Assembly (NCBI GenBank): GCA_004557125.1
Contig: SFET01000045.1
Location: 1 to 25,133, forward strand
Source of the DNA: Clostridiales bacterium
GTDB lineage: Bacteria; Bacillota; Clostridia; Christensenellales; Aristaeellaceae
Length of the DNA stretch: 25,133 nt
Direction: 5' to 3'
Position numbers and translations under genes: made by a program. This document shows positions 1 to 6,730 of the stretch, in pieces (positions within the stretch are counted from its first letter, which is position 1; each line of letters starts with the position of its first letter). The notes under the pieces were generated by a model. The model searched no databases. It saw only the letters and a list, made by a program, of their open reading frames with translations, and had not been told where the DNA came from.

Positions 1-1
1 G

Positions 2-106
2 GGCGGCGCGCCCATCACCCAGGCCTTTGCGGATGAGATCGGCGCCGACGCCTACACCCCCGACGCCGCCTCCGCCGCACAGAAGGCAAAGGAGCTGGCT
101 TGCTGA
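2..106 (+). CDS. Cobalamin-binding (corrinoid) methyltransferase protein, C-terminal fragment
   Basis: The window opens inside this gene; 34 codons and a TGA stop are visible. The peptide begins GGAPITQAFADEIGAD and continues with a Tyr-Thr-Pro-Asp-Ala-Ala-Ser run before ending in KAKELAC. This matches the last strand and helix of the B12-binding Rossmann domain in MtbC/MtaC-type corrinoid proteins, where a VGGAP(V/I)T turn is followed by an (A/E)DA(A/S) segment. Such proteins carry a methyl group on cobalamin between a substrate methyltransferase and a pterin- or thiol-dependent acceptor. Substrate and partners cannot be told because the upstream DNA is missing. A strong hairpin follows 21 bases after the stop. 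The family call is fairly secure; the exact subgroup is not. Confidence 0.72.
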   Translation, partial: GGAPITQAFADEIGADAYTPDAASAAQKAKELAC

Positions 107-126
107 GATCTATACCGGATTTCAAA

Positions 127-161
127 CACAACACCCGGACAGTTTCTGTCCGGGTGTTGTG
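127..161 (+). terminator. Perfect 16-bp hairpin after the corrinoid gene
   Basis: Positions 127-142 and 146-161 are exact reverse complements with a TTT loop. No T-run follows on the plus strand, so it is a strong stem but not a canonical intrinsic terminator. Its place just after a stop codon suggests 3'-end formation or transcript protection. Confidence 0.5.
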
Positions 162-163
162 CA

Positions 164-406
164 TCTGCGGAGGGTGCGCCGGTGACCCCCACCACCATAT
201 CCGCGATGGTATATTGTTCAACCAGGGCTCGTGAGAGGGGAAATTCAACTACGGACCGGTAGATCATTTGACGCATTGCTGAATTTGCAGGATTTGCATC
301 GATCTCATTCATCATACATAATGATATCCAGCAGACTATGATAAATTGCGTTATAAATAGAATACAAGTTCAACACCCCGGAGACGCACAGCACGTATGA
401 CCAAGG
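164..406. other. Intergenic stretch with no assignable gene
   Basis: No plus-strand gene is visible. The minus strand has two short overlapping open frames: one ends at 305, and another starts with ATG-ATG at 315 and runs into the hairpin at 127-161. Neither gives a peptide I recognise, and the second would end opposite the corrinoid gene. The DNA from about 290 to 470 is visibly richer in A+T than the flanking genes, consistent with imported and decayed DNA. Confidence 0.4.
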
Positions 407-435
407 TTGCATTTGTCTATGGATTGTAATATACT
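407..435 (+). promoter_or_regulatory. Candidate sigma-A promoter ahead of the integrase remnant
   Basis: TTGCAT at 407-412 and TATACT at 430-435 are separated by 17 bases. About 20 bases further on, AAGGAG (456-461) precedes an ATG at 469. The ATG frame does not match the integrase frame and looks like a relic start, but the signals themselves are well formed. Confidence 0.5.
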
Positions 436-502
436 GACGTATATAAAAATGTCCAGAAGGAGCATAATATGGTCTATCCAGTTTCACGAGAAAAGCATTT
501 GA

Positions 503-730
503 AAGCGATTTCAATACACAGGAAAGCTGCGGCATACCTCGGCGTCCATATTGATCGAGAGCGGCGCAAGCATAACGACCGTCAGCCAACGGCTGGGACA
601 CAGCCAGATTTCCACGACGCTGGATGTGTACAGCCACCAGATCAAAAAACGCGACGCAGCGGCCGCGGAGGATCTGGGCAAGGTGCTGTATTTGAAAAAA
701 GACACAAAAAAGAACCAGATTGTGCGGTGA
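503..730 (+). pseudogene. Tyrosine recombinase (phage-type integrase), C-terminal remnant
   Basis: This frame encodes about 75 residues that match the end of the tyrosine-recombinase catalytic domain. KLRHTSAS corresponds to the H-x-L-R-H motif box, LGHSQISTTLDVY gives the conserved Gly-His pair, and the Tyr in DVYSH is the expected nucleophile. The tail rich in Ala, Asp and Lys is typical of integrases from Bacillota elements. An in-frame TGA at 500-502 sits directly upstream, and the first catalytic Arg and the whole N-terminal DNA-binding half are missing, so the gene is broken. The ATG at 469 with its ribosome site reads another frame. The gene lies about 360 bases from the 3' end of tRNA-Arg, a common integration target, so it is probably what is left of an excised or eroded island. 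Confidence 0.75.
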
Positions 731-736
731 ACTTCT

Positions 737-800
737 GCCGGTTTTTCGCTTCCGGGGCGCAGAAAGTGCGCTTCGATGCGGAAAACCGGCATTTTTCAAT
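737..800 (+). terminator. Hairpin terminator of the integrase remnant
   Basis: Positions 737-749 and 778-790 form a near-perfect 13-bp stem with a smaller GCGC/GCGC hairpin inside the loop region. The T-rich stretch ATTTTTCAATTTTT follows at 791-804. It begins 7 bases after the integrase stop, which supports a surviving native 3' end. Confidence 0.55.
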
Positions 801-831
801 TTTTGCAGGAAAACGATATTCTTATGTAAAA

Positions 832-917
832 TGCACAAAACCAAGATTTGGTGTGCACACGTTTTTCGTGAGGTGTGCACACGCCTCTGCGCATGGTGTG
901 CACACAAAATGCACACG
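832..917. repeat. Helically phased array of TGCA-core sites
   Basis: Three exact copies of the palindrome GTGTGCACAC lie at 851-860, 873-882 and 896-905. Weaker copies TGCACA (832-837) and TGCACACG (910-917) flank them. TGCA centres fall at 833.5, 855.5, 877.5, 900.5 and 911.5, so the steps are 22, 22, 23 and 11 bases, all near whole helical turns. The arrangement looks like an operator or iteron cluster for a dimeric DNA-binding protein. It lies between the integrase remnant and tRNA-Arg, with no gene of its own. Confidence 0.7.
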
Positions 918-1039
918 AAATGGATTTTTGGCCAAATTAACATAAAATTAAGCCAGAAGCGGGCGGCTGAAAATGCAGGACAAAAACAGAGATCCTGCAA
1001 AAATGGGTGGATTTTGCCCCGTTTTGCAGGGATATGGCG

Positions 1040-1086
1040 GCAAAAACGAAAAAGAAGAAACCGCTTGATGCGTATCAAGCGGTTTC
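1040..1086 (-). terminator. Intrinsic terminator of tRNA-Arg
   Basis: A perfect 13-bp stem (1057-1069 with 1074-1086, loop GCGT) starts six bases beyond the tRNA CCA end on the minus strand. It is followed on that strand by a T-rich tract (TCTTTTTCGTTTTT). This is a classic Rho-independent terminator. Confidence 0.85.
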
Positions 1087-1091
1087 TGTTT

Positions 1092-1168
1092 TGGCGGACC
1101 CTAAGGGATTCGAACCCCTGACCTTCTGGTCCGTAGCCAGACGCTCTATCCAGCTGAGCTAAGGGACC
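1092..1168 (-). tRNA. tRNA-Arg (anticodon ACG)
   Basis: The minus strand folds as a full cloverleaf with encoded CCA (77 nt). The D arm is GCTC/GAGC. The anticodon stem TCTGG/CCAGA encloses the loop CTACGGA, giving anticodon ACG and thus Arg (CGN codons after A34 deamination). The T loop is TTCGAAT. The acceptor stem pairs GGTCCCT with AGGGTCC but has a U-U opposition at 3:70. It has its own promoter and terminator. The nearby integrase remnant suggests its 3' end served as an attachment site, but no duplicated 3' end is visible in the window. Confidence 0.95.
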
Positions 1169-1194
1169 TTGCGCTTCTCTCAAAGTGCTTATAT

Positions 1195-1223
1195 ATAATA
1201 CCTCAAAAATGCGCGATTGTCAA
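1195..1223 (-). promoter_or_regulatory. Sigma-A promoter of tRNA-Arg
   Basis: On the minus strand TTGACA (1223-1218) and TATTAT (1200-1195) are 17 bases apart, and the mature tRNA starts 26 bases after the -10 box. The -35 is consensus and the -10 matches five of six positions. Confidence 0.85.
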
Positions 1224-1242
1224 GGGGTTCCAGCAAAAAAAC

Positions 1243-1791
1243 TCAAAATAATTTTTCTTCCCGCCAGGTTTCACCATTCTCCAGGTCCTTCCAGGCCAGC
1301 GCGCCGTCCTCCAGCGTCATGTAGCTGTGGACGCTGCCGTTTTTGGGGATGGAGGTGGAGCCGGGGTTGACGTAGGTGAAGCCCTCGTGGCGGTTGAAGG
1401 CGGGCACGTGGGTGTGGCCGCAGAGCAGCACGTCGCCCTTCATCAGCGGTGGCGGGTTGGTTTCGCCGTGGACGTGGCCGTGGGTGGCGTAGAGGATGTG
1501 CTCGCCCAGCGGCAGCGCGCAGTAGTCCGCCATCACCGGGAAGGTGAGCACCATCTGATCCACCTCGGCCTCGCAATTGCCGCGCACGCACAGTAGATGC
1601 TCGCGGATGCCGTTGAGCAGCTCGATCACCCGCTTGGGGGCGTAGTCCTTCGGCAGGTCGTTGCGGGGGCCGTGGTAGAGCAGGTCGCCCAGCAGCAGCA
1701 TGCGCGGCATGCCCTCGCCGCGCCAGGCCTCCAGCAATTTTTCGCACCAGTAGGCGGAGCCGTGGATGTCGGATGCGATCATCAGCTTCAT
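1243..1791 (-). CDS. yfcE: YfcE-family metallophosphoesterase (phosphodiesterase)
   Basis: The 182-residue protein has the complete set of metallophosphoesterase motifs in order: SDIHG (Asp8, His10), GDLLYHGPRN (about 35-44), RGNCE, ATHGHVHG, and CGHTHVP followed by NPGS near the end. These residues bind two metal ions. YfcE/MJ0936 proteins hydrolyse phosphodiesters in vitro; the cellular substrate is unknown. The length is normal for the family. The ATG at 1791 has GGAGGA 7-8 bases upstream, which fixes the start. It is a single gene on the minus strand, downstream of the AGCS symporter but separated from it by that gene's terminator. No clear terminator of its own is seen before the tRNA promoter. 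The family is sure; YfcE itself is the best orthologue guess. Confidence 0.88.
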   Translation of the reverse strand: MKLMIASDIHGSAYWCEKLLEAWRGEGMPRMLLLGDLLYHGPRNDLPKDYAPKRVIELLNGIREHLLCVRGNCEAEVDQMVLTFPVMADYCALPLGEHILYATHGHVHGETNPPPLMKGDVLLCGHTHVPAFNRHEGFTYVNPGSTSIPKNGSVHSYMTLEDGALAWKDLENGETWREEKLF

Positions 1792-1843
1792 ATTTAAATT
1801 CCTCCGATTTGTTGATGGTTTTCATTATACCCCGGATTGCGAT

Positions 1844-1875
1844 AAAAAGGAAGCCCCCGGATTTCTCCGGGAGCT
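1844..1875 (-). terminator. Intrinsic terminator of the AGCS symporter
   Basis: Minus-strand stem (1866-1875 with 1852-1861, one G-T pair) with a 4-base loop. After two further bases (CC) it is followed by five T residues at 1848-1844. It begins 18 bases after the symporter stop codon. Confidence 0.85.
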
Positions 1876-1892
1876 CCATTCATATGCAGGAA

Positions 1893-3377
1893 TTACTTCT
1901 TGCGCAGGTCGGGCTGCTTGCGGTCGAAGTAGTCCTTCGTCAGCTTGACGACCACGCCGGTCAGCGGCAGCAGCGCGATCAGGTTCGGCAGCGCCATCAG
2001 GCCGTTGAGGGTGTCGGAGATGTCCCACATCAGCGTGCCGGAGCCGGTTGCGCCGACGATGCACACCAGGATGAACACGACCTTGAAGATGACGTCGACC
2101 ACCTTGTTGTTCTTGCTCAGGTAGGCCCAGCAGCTCTCGCCGTAGTAGCTCCAGCCCAGGATGGTGGACAGGGCGAAGAACAGCAGGCTGATCTGGATGA
2201 TCGTGCCACCGATGGTGCCGGGCAGGATGGTGTTGAAGGCCGCGACCGCCGCTGCACCCTTGGAGGAGAAGGCGCTCAGGCCGCCCTCGGTGGCCAGCAC
2301 GCCGGAGATCAGCACCGTCAGCGCGGTGATGGTGCAGATGACGATGGTGTCGATGAACACCTCGAATACGCCCCACATGGCCTGTTCCACGGGCTCCTCG
2401 GTGGAGGAAGCCGCATGGGCGATGGGCGCGGAGCCCAGGCCGGCCTCATTGGAGAACACACCGCGGGCGAAGCCCTGACGCATGGCATTCATGATGACGT
2501 AGCCGAAGATGCCGCCGCCGATGGATTTGAAGGAGAAGGCGTTCTTGAAGATGGAGCCCAGCACGGCGGGGATGTCGCCGATGCGCATGATGATGACCAC
2601 GATGCCGCACAGGATGTAGAAGATGGACATGAACGGCACCAGATAGGAGGTCACCTGGCCGATGCGCTTCACGCCGCCCAGCACCACGATGGCCACGATG
2701 ATGGCGAGGATGATGCCGGAGATCAGCGGCTTCATGCCGAACAGGCCGTTGAGCGCGCCGGCGATCTCGCTGGACTGTGCGATGTTGCCGATGCCGAAGC
2801 AGGCCAGGCCGCCCAGGATGGCGAAGATGATGGCCAGCCAGGTCCAGTTCTTGCCCAGACCGTTCTTGATGTAGTACATCGGGCCGCCGTGGTAGGTGCC
2901 GTTTTCGTCCTTCTCACGATACTTCATGGCCAGGGCGATCTCGGCGTACTTGGTGCACATGCCGAAGAAGGCGGAGACCCACATCCAGAACACTGCGCCC
3001 GGGCCGCCGACGAAGATCGCGCCCGTCACGCCGGCGATGTTGCCGGTGCCCACGGTGCCCGCCAGCGCGGTGCTCACCGCCTGGAAGGGGGACAGGTTCT
3101 TGCCGTGATCCTTGCTCTTCTTCTTGAACAGGCTGCCGATGGTGTTGCGCATGATGTAGCCGAACTTACCCACCTGCAAAAAGCCGATGCGAATGGTGAT
3201 GTAAATGCCGGTGCCCACCAGCAGAACCAGCATGATCGGGCCCCAGGCGAAGCTGTTGATGGCGCCGTTGACGGCCTCCACCTTGTCCACAAAGCTGCCC
3301 TCCGCCAGGGCGCAGCCGGCGATGCAGATCAGGGCCAGCGCGATGGTCAGAATCCTCAGAAACCGGGTCTTTTTCAT
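1893..3377 (-). CDS. Sodium:alanine/glycine symporter, AGCS family
   Basis: The protein has 494 residues from the ATG at 3377, close to the family norm. A cleavable or first hydrophobic segment (MKKTRFLRILTIALALICIAG) is followed by about 11 membrane helices. The AGCS signature is clear: GTVGTGNIAGVTGAIF near residue 95, GGPMYYI near 150, and NEAGLGSAPIAHA near 300. AGCS carriers import alanine or glycine with sodium across the cytoplasmic membrane. The start is chosen because AAGGGGG lies at the right distance; the longer open frame to 3482 runs into the T-box terminator and is not coding. The upstream leader is a T-box whose specifier triplet reads GGC (Gly), so I infer glycine uptake switched on when uncharged tRNA-Gly builds up. 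Alanine as second substrate is quite possible. It is monocistronic, bounded by the T-box and a terminator. Confidence 0.93.
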   Translation of the reverse strand: MKKTRFLRILTIALALICIAGCALAEGSFVDKVEAVNGAINSFAWGPIMLVLLVGTGIYITIRIGFLQVGKFGYIMRNTIGSLFKKKSKDHGKNLSPFQAVSTALAGTVGTGNIAGVTGAIFVGGPGAVFWMWVSAFFGMCTKYAEIALAMKYREKDENGTYHGGPMYYIKNGLGKNWTWLAIIFAILGGLACFGIGNIAQSSEIAGALNGLFGMKPLISGIILAIIVAIVVLGGVKRIGQVTSYLVPFMSIFYILCGIVVIIMRIGDIPAVLGSIFKNAFSFKSIGGGIFGYVIMNAMRQGFARGVFSNEAGLGSAPIAHAASSTEEPVEQAMWGVFEVFIDTIVICTITALTVLISGVLATEGGLSAFSSKGAAAVAAFNTILPGTIGGTIIQISLLFFALSTILGWSYYGESCWAYLSKNNKVVDVIFKVVFILVCIVGATGSGTLMWDISDTLNGLMALPNLIALLPLTGVVVKLTKDYFDRKQPDLRKK

Positions 3378-3424
3378 GTACAATATCCCCCTTGCTATTG
3401 TCTGCAGTTCCCCCGGCGGGACAC

Positions 3425-3466
3425 AAAAAGCGCCCCGCCCCCATGTTACGCATAAGGGCGAAGCGC
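3425..3466 (-). terminator. Regulated terminator of the T-box leader
   Basis: On the minus strand GCGCTTCGCCC (3466-3456) pairs with GGGGCGGGGCGC (3441-3430), followed by TTTTT (3429-3425). The 5' part of the stem follows the T-box motif, so forming the antiterminator excludes this hairpin. Confidence 0.88.
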
Positions 3467-3688
3467 TGCTTCGCGGTACCACCTTATTTCACCTGCACCT
3501 CGCAGTGCGGGCCTCGTGAACAGACGTATCTCTGCTCGCCGCTGTAATGGGCGGACCCAGCGCAGCCTACCACCATCGCTTCGGTGCGCTTCTCAGGGGG
3601 GCCTTCACCATCCTGCCACGCGCCCTTCCACCAGCCGGACGCTCTCTGTGCTGTGCAGGGATGATTACTCTGTCCCGTCAACGAATAT
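3425..3688 (-). promoter_or_regulatory. T-box riboswitch, apparently glycine-specific
   Basis: The conserved T-box AAGGTGGTACCGCG lies at 3485-3472. Stem I is recognisable: AGTA (3669-3666) on the 5' side of the specifier loop, AGAGAGC (3647-3641), the apical GGCTGGTG (3636-3629), then a strand GCAGGATGGT that pairs with ATCATCC(C)TGC just after AGTA. This places GAA-GGC (3606-3601) in the specifier loop, so the specifier codon at 3603-3601 is GGC, glycine. The base after it is C instead of the usual purine. GGTAGG and CCATTACAG of the linker/stem III region also fit the family. The leader starts some 7 bases after the -10 box and ends in the terminator just before the symporter. Confidence 0.88.
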
Positions 3689-3694
3689 GGCGGT

Positions 3695-3723
3695 ATTTTA
3701 ACATAACATTTCCGGACTGTCAA
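3695..3723 (-). promoter_or_regulatory. Sigma-A promoter of the T-box/symporter unit
   Basis: Minus strand TTGACA (3723-3718), 17-base spacer, TAAAAT (3700-3695). The T-box leader starts directly downstream. Confidence 0.85.
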
Positions 3724-4046
3724 GGGTCGCCCCGCAGTTTTTTCGGCAAACGAAAAAGAATTACAATGTTTTTACATTGCAGACAGCTGTTTGTGATATA
3801 CAGAATCATCTGGTTTTGAAAACAAGATAAGGTCAAAATCGAACCGATTAAAAATGAATCCGGGAATCAAATGAGTTGCAAAATGGGGGGAAACCATGCT
3901 TAGAAGCGTATTAGAAGCGTAAAAATCAGGATAAATTTGAAGGAAAACTTTCGGAATTGCTTCAAAATGATGGATATTTTTTTCGCTTTGTGCTAATATA
4001 ATCACTAGTAAAAAAGAGAAGTGAACCTGGGGAAGGATGAGATACC
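3724..4046. other. A+T-rich divergent intergenic region
   Basis: No gene is visible here. It holds a small inverted repeat (CAATGT/ACATTG, 3764-3779), a tandem 11-bp repeat at 3900-3921, and a possible -10 box TATAAT at 3997-4002 for the acyltransferase-like/ligase unit, without a convincing -35. GGGGAAGGATG at 4029-4039 is the ribosome site of the TTG start at 4047. Confidence 0.5.
3900..3921 (+). repeat. Tandem 11-bp direct repeat upstream of the acyltransferase/ligase unit
   Basis: TTAGAAGCGTA occurs twice head to tail (3900-3910, 3911-3921), one helical turn apart and about 75 bases before the candidate -10 box. It could be a regulator site; nothing else in the window shares it. Confidence 0.55.
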
Positions 4047-4925
4047 TTGGAGAAGAAGAAAAAGAGACACGGCGACCGATTTGACGCGACCTGGGTTCGA
4101 GACGCGGATCCCATGCACGGCTTCGTGCCCTATCTTTACCCGCACCGGGCGGACAACGAGGCCTTCATCGAGGAGACCGTGGATCTGACGGCGCTGAATG
4201 CGTTTCTGGAGAAGAAGAACGCGAATCTCGATCATGCGCACCGCTACACCATCTTCCACTGCGTGGCCTGCGCGCTGATCAAGACGGTGACGCTGCGCCC
4301 GAAGATGAACTACTTCATCCAGGGCATGCGGCTCTACAAGCGCGACGAGCTTTCGCTGGCCTTCGTGGTGAAGAAGCAGTTCGACGATCACGGCGAGGAG
4401 GCCCTGGCCTTCAAGAAGTTCGGCCCGGAGACCACGCTGGATTCCTTCCACGAGGAGATCATGAAGGAGATCTTCGAGTGCCGCCGCAGCGACAAGGTGG
4501 ACAATTCCACCAAGGGCATGGCCTTCTTCATGAAGCTGCCGCGCTTTATCCTGCGCCCGGTGGTGTACATCCTGCGCCGCCTGGACTTCTTCGGCAAGGT
4601 GCCCTACGATCTGATCAAGACCGATCCGAACTACGCCTCGATCTTCATCTCCAACCTGGGTTCCATCAAGCTCAACGCAGCCTACCATCACCTGAGCAAC
4701 TGGGGCACGAACTCGCTGTTCGTCGTCATTGGCCAGAAGCACAAGGAGCCGGTGTTTGCCGAGGATGGCAGCTACGTGATGCACGAGATTCTGCACGTTG
4801 GCGTGACGCTGGACGAGCGCATCGCCGACGGCTACTACTACGCGCGCAGCATTGCGCTGTTCAAGCACATCATGGAGCATCCAGAGCTCCTGGATCGCCC
4901 TGCCAATGAGGAGGTAGAACTGTGA
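4047..4925 (+). CDS. E2/CAT-fold acyltransferase-like protein with Glu in place of the catalytic His
   Basis: The 292-residue protein resembles the catalytic domain of 2-oxoacid dehydrogenase E2 and chloramphenicol acetyltransferase, standing alone without lipoyl or E3-binding domains. It has a VDLTALNAFLEKK helix near residue 45, an R-P-K-M-N-Y strand near 90, a central SNLGSIKLNAAYHHL segment near 210, and the C-terminal LDERIADGYYYARS. The last aligns with D-H-R-x-x-D-G of active E2/CAT enzymes, but Glu replaces the catalytic His while Asp-Gly are kept. It may therefore not acylate by the usual route, or may use another base. The start is a TTG at 4047, with GGGGAAGGATG upstream. Its stop overlaps the next gene's GTG by four bases, which implies coupled translation and a shared pathway with the acyl-CoA ligase. 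The acyl group and acceptor are unknown. Confidence 0.78.
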   Translation: MEKKKKRHGDRFDATWVRDADPMHGFVPYLYPHRADNEAFIEETVDLTALNAFLEKKNANLDHAHRYTIFHCVACALIKTVTLRPKMNYFIQGMRLYKRDELSLAFVVKKQFDDHGEEALAFKKFGPETTLDSFHEEIMKEIFECRRSDKVDNSTKGMAFFMKLPRFILRPVVYILRRLDFFGKVPYDLIKTDPNYASIFISNLGSIKLNAAYHHLSNWGTNSLFVVIGQKHKEPVFAEDGSYVMHEILHVGVTLDERIADGYYYARSIALFKHIMEHPELLDRPANEEVEL

Positions 4926-6646
4926 TTTTCCCGAAGCCGGAGAAAGTAAAGACCCCGTGGATGCCCTTCATGAACGGCATTCCCGCACAGCTGGACTACT
5001 TCGAGGGCAGCATGTGTGAGGCCGTGGAGCGCATCGCGGACAAATATCCCAACGTCATCGCCTATGACTTCATGGGCAGCCACACCAATTACCGCGCCTG
5101 TGTGGCGGCGATTCACGAGTGCGCCCGGGCCCTGCGCGCCGCCGGCGTGAAGGAGAACGACCGCGTGACCATCGCCATGCCCAACTGTCCGCAGGCGGTG
5201 TCCATGTTCTACGCCATCAACATGGTGGGCGCCATCGCCAACATGATCCATCCGCTGTCCGCTGAGGGCGAGATCGAGTTCTATCTGAACGACTCCAAAT
5301 CCGTGGCCGCGCTGACGCTGGATCAGTTCTACGGCAAATTCGCCAACATCCGTCAGAACACTCCCGCGCTCAAGACGCTGATCGTCGCCAGCATCAAGGA
5401 CGCGCTGAACCCGGTGATGAAGCTGGGCTACGCGCTGACCGAGGGCAAGAAGGTGCCCAAGCTCCCCGAGGACGGCGACTACATCACCTGGAAGCAGTTC
5501 ATTGCCAACGGAAAGAGCTTCACCGGCGATCCCCGCGTGAAGCGCACCGGTCCGCAGCCCGCCGTCATCCTCTACAGCGGCGGAACCACCGGCGTGACCA
5601 AGGGCATCCTGCTCTCCAACCTCAACTTCAACGCCCTGGGCGCGCAGATCATCGCCACCAACCCGATCTACTCCATCGGCGACAAGATGCTGGCCATCAT
5701 GCCCATGTTCCACGGCTTCGGCCTGGGCGTGAGCATCCACTCCATGCTGGTCAACGGCGGCCGCTGCGTGCTGGTGCCGCGCTTCACGCCCCAGACCTAT
5801 GCGGAGCTGCTGCGCAAGCACAAGCCGAACTTCATTGCCGGCGTGCCCACGCTGTACGAGGCGCTGCTGCGCCTGGACGGCCTGGACGATCTGGATCTGA
5901 GTTGTCTCAAGGGCATGTTCTCCGGCGGCGATTCCCTGCCGGTCGAGCTGAAGAAGCGCATCGACGCCTTCCTGAAGGATCACAAGGCCACCATCGAGGT
6001 GCGCGAGGGCTACGGCACCACCGAGTGTGTCACCGCCAGCTGCCTGACTCCGTCGGGACTGGCCCGCGAGGGTTCCATCGGCATCCCCTTCCCGGACACC
6101 TACTACAAGATTGTCATGCCCGGCACCGAGATCGAGGTGCCCTACGGCCAGGAGGGCGAAATCTGCCTGGCGGGCCCCACGGTGATGATGGAGTACGTCA
6201 ACCACCCCCAGGAGACTGCGGACACCCTGCGCAAGCACGCCGACGGCCTCACCTGGGTGCACACCGGCGACCTGGGTGTGATGGACAAGGACGGCTACAT
6301 CTACTTCCGCCAGCGCATCAAGCGCATGATCGTCACCAGCGGCTACAACGTCTATCCCTCCCAGATTGAGGGCATCCTGGACAAGAACGAGTGCGTGCAC
6401 ATGAGCTGCGTCATCGGCGTGAAGGATCCCTACAAGATGCAGAAGGTCAAGGCCTTCATCGTGCTCAAGCCCGGCTACGAGCCCAGCGACGAGACCCGCG
6501 AGAAGATCATGGACTACTGCCGCAAGCACATCGCCAAGTACGCCCTGCCCTACGAGATCGAGTTCCGCGACGAGCTGCCCAAGACTCTGGTCGGCAAGGT
6601 CGCCTACCGCATCCTCGAGGAGGAGGAAGCCAAGAAAACGGCATAA
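4922..6646 (+). CDS. AMP-forming acyl-CoA ligase (fatty-acid CoA ligase type)
   Basis: The 574-residue protein belongs to the ANL adenylating family. It carries the P-loop YSGGTTGVTKG (about 217-227), the A5-like EGYGTTEC near 363, the ATP-ribose motif WVHTGDLG near 445, the hinge RQRIKRMI near 462, and the catalytic Lys in LPKTLVGKVAYR near 559. It should activate a carboxylic acid with ATP to the acyl-AMP and then to the acyl-CoA in the cytosol. The start is GTG at 4922, within the GTGA that also ends the preceding gene. There is no N-terminal signal and the length is complete. The tight pairing with the acyltransferase-like protein suggests that the ligase supplies its acyl-CoA, but this is inference. 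Long- or medium-chain acids are likely by family resemblance; the exact substrate is not readable. A strong terminator follows. Confidence 0.9.
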   Translation: MIFPKPEKVKTPWMPFMNGIPAQLDYFEGSMCEAVERIADKYPNVIAYDFMGSHTNYRACVAAIHECARALRAAGVKENDRVTIAMPNCPQAVSMFYAINMVGAIANMIHPLSAEGEIEFYLNDSKSVAALTLDQFYGKFANIRQNTPALKTLIVASIKDALNPVMKLGYALTEGKKVPKLPEDGDYITWKQFIANGKSFTGDPRVKRTGPQPAVILYSGGTTGVTKGILLSNLNFNALGAQIIATNPIYSIGDKMLAIMPMFHGFGLGVSIHSMLVNGGRCVLVPRFTPQTYAELLRKHKPNFIAGVPTLYEALLRLDGLDDLDLSCLKGMFSGGDSLPVELKKRIDAFLKDHKATIEVREGYGTTECVTASCLTPSGLAREGSIGIPFPDTYYKIVMPGTEIEVPYGQEGEICLAGPTVMMEYVNHPQETADTLRKHADGLTWVHTGDLGVMDKDGYIYFRQRIKRMIVTSGYNVYPSQIEGILDKNECVHMSCVIGVKDPYKMQKVKAFIVLKPGYEPSDETREKIMDYCRKHIAKYALPYEIEFRDELPKTLVGKVAYRILEEEEAKKTA

Positions 6647-6694
6647 AAAATGTGGCGGGGGACTTGCGCCCCAATGCAATCCATAAAAAAATGA

Positions 6695-6730
6695 GGATTC
6701 CCCTGAAATGCATTCGGGGGAATCCTTTTT
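6695..6730 (+). terminator. Intrinsic terminator of the acyltransferase/ligase unit
   Basis: GGATTCCCC (6695-6703) pairs with GGGGAATCC (6717-6725) and is followed by TTTTT (6726-6730), about 50 bases after the ligase stop. Confidence 0.9.

Noticed and set aside
832..917. CRISPR-like array
   Set aside because: Repeats are only 10 bases and palindromic with 12-13 base gaps that would be too short for spacers; no cas genes are present.
469..945. Plus-strand ORF of 158 residues with a good promoter and ribosome site
   Set aside because: After the first dozen codons it reads the integrase remnant out of frame and then the TGCA array; only the start signals look real.
994..1030. Possible small RNA hairpin (CCTGCAAAA/TTTTGCAGG)
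   Set aside because: A 9-bp stem with an internal loop and no promoter or T-run; not enough to call an RNA gene.
305..1183. 292-residue minus-strand ORF across the tRNA region
   Set aside because: It spans the tRNA-Arg, its terminator and the integrase remnant, so it cannot be a real gene as a whole.
1773..3455. 560-residue plus-strand ORF opposite the AGCS symporter
   Set aside because: Its peptide is a low-complexity His/Asp/Gly-rich shadow of the minus-strand gene in G+C-rich DNA; the symporter frame has clear family motifs.
3377..3482. Longer start of the symporter at 3482
   Set aside because: The extra 35 codons lie over the T-box terminator and have no ribosome site; ATG at 3377 follows AAGGGGG and begins a hydrophobic segment.
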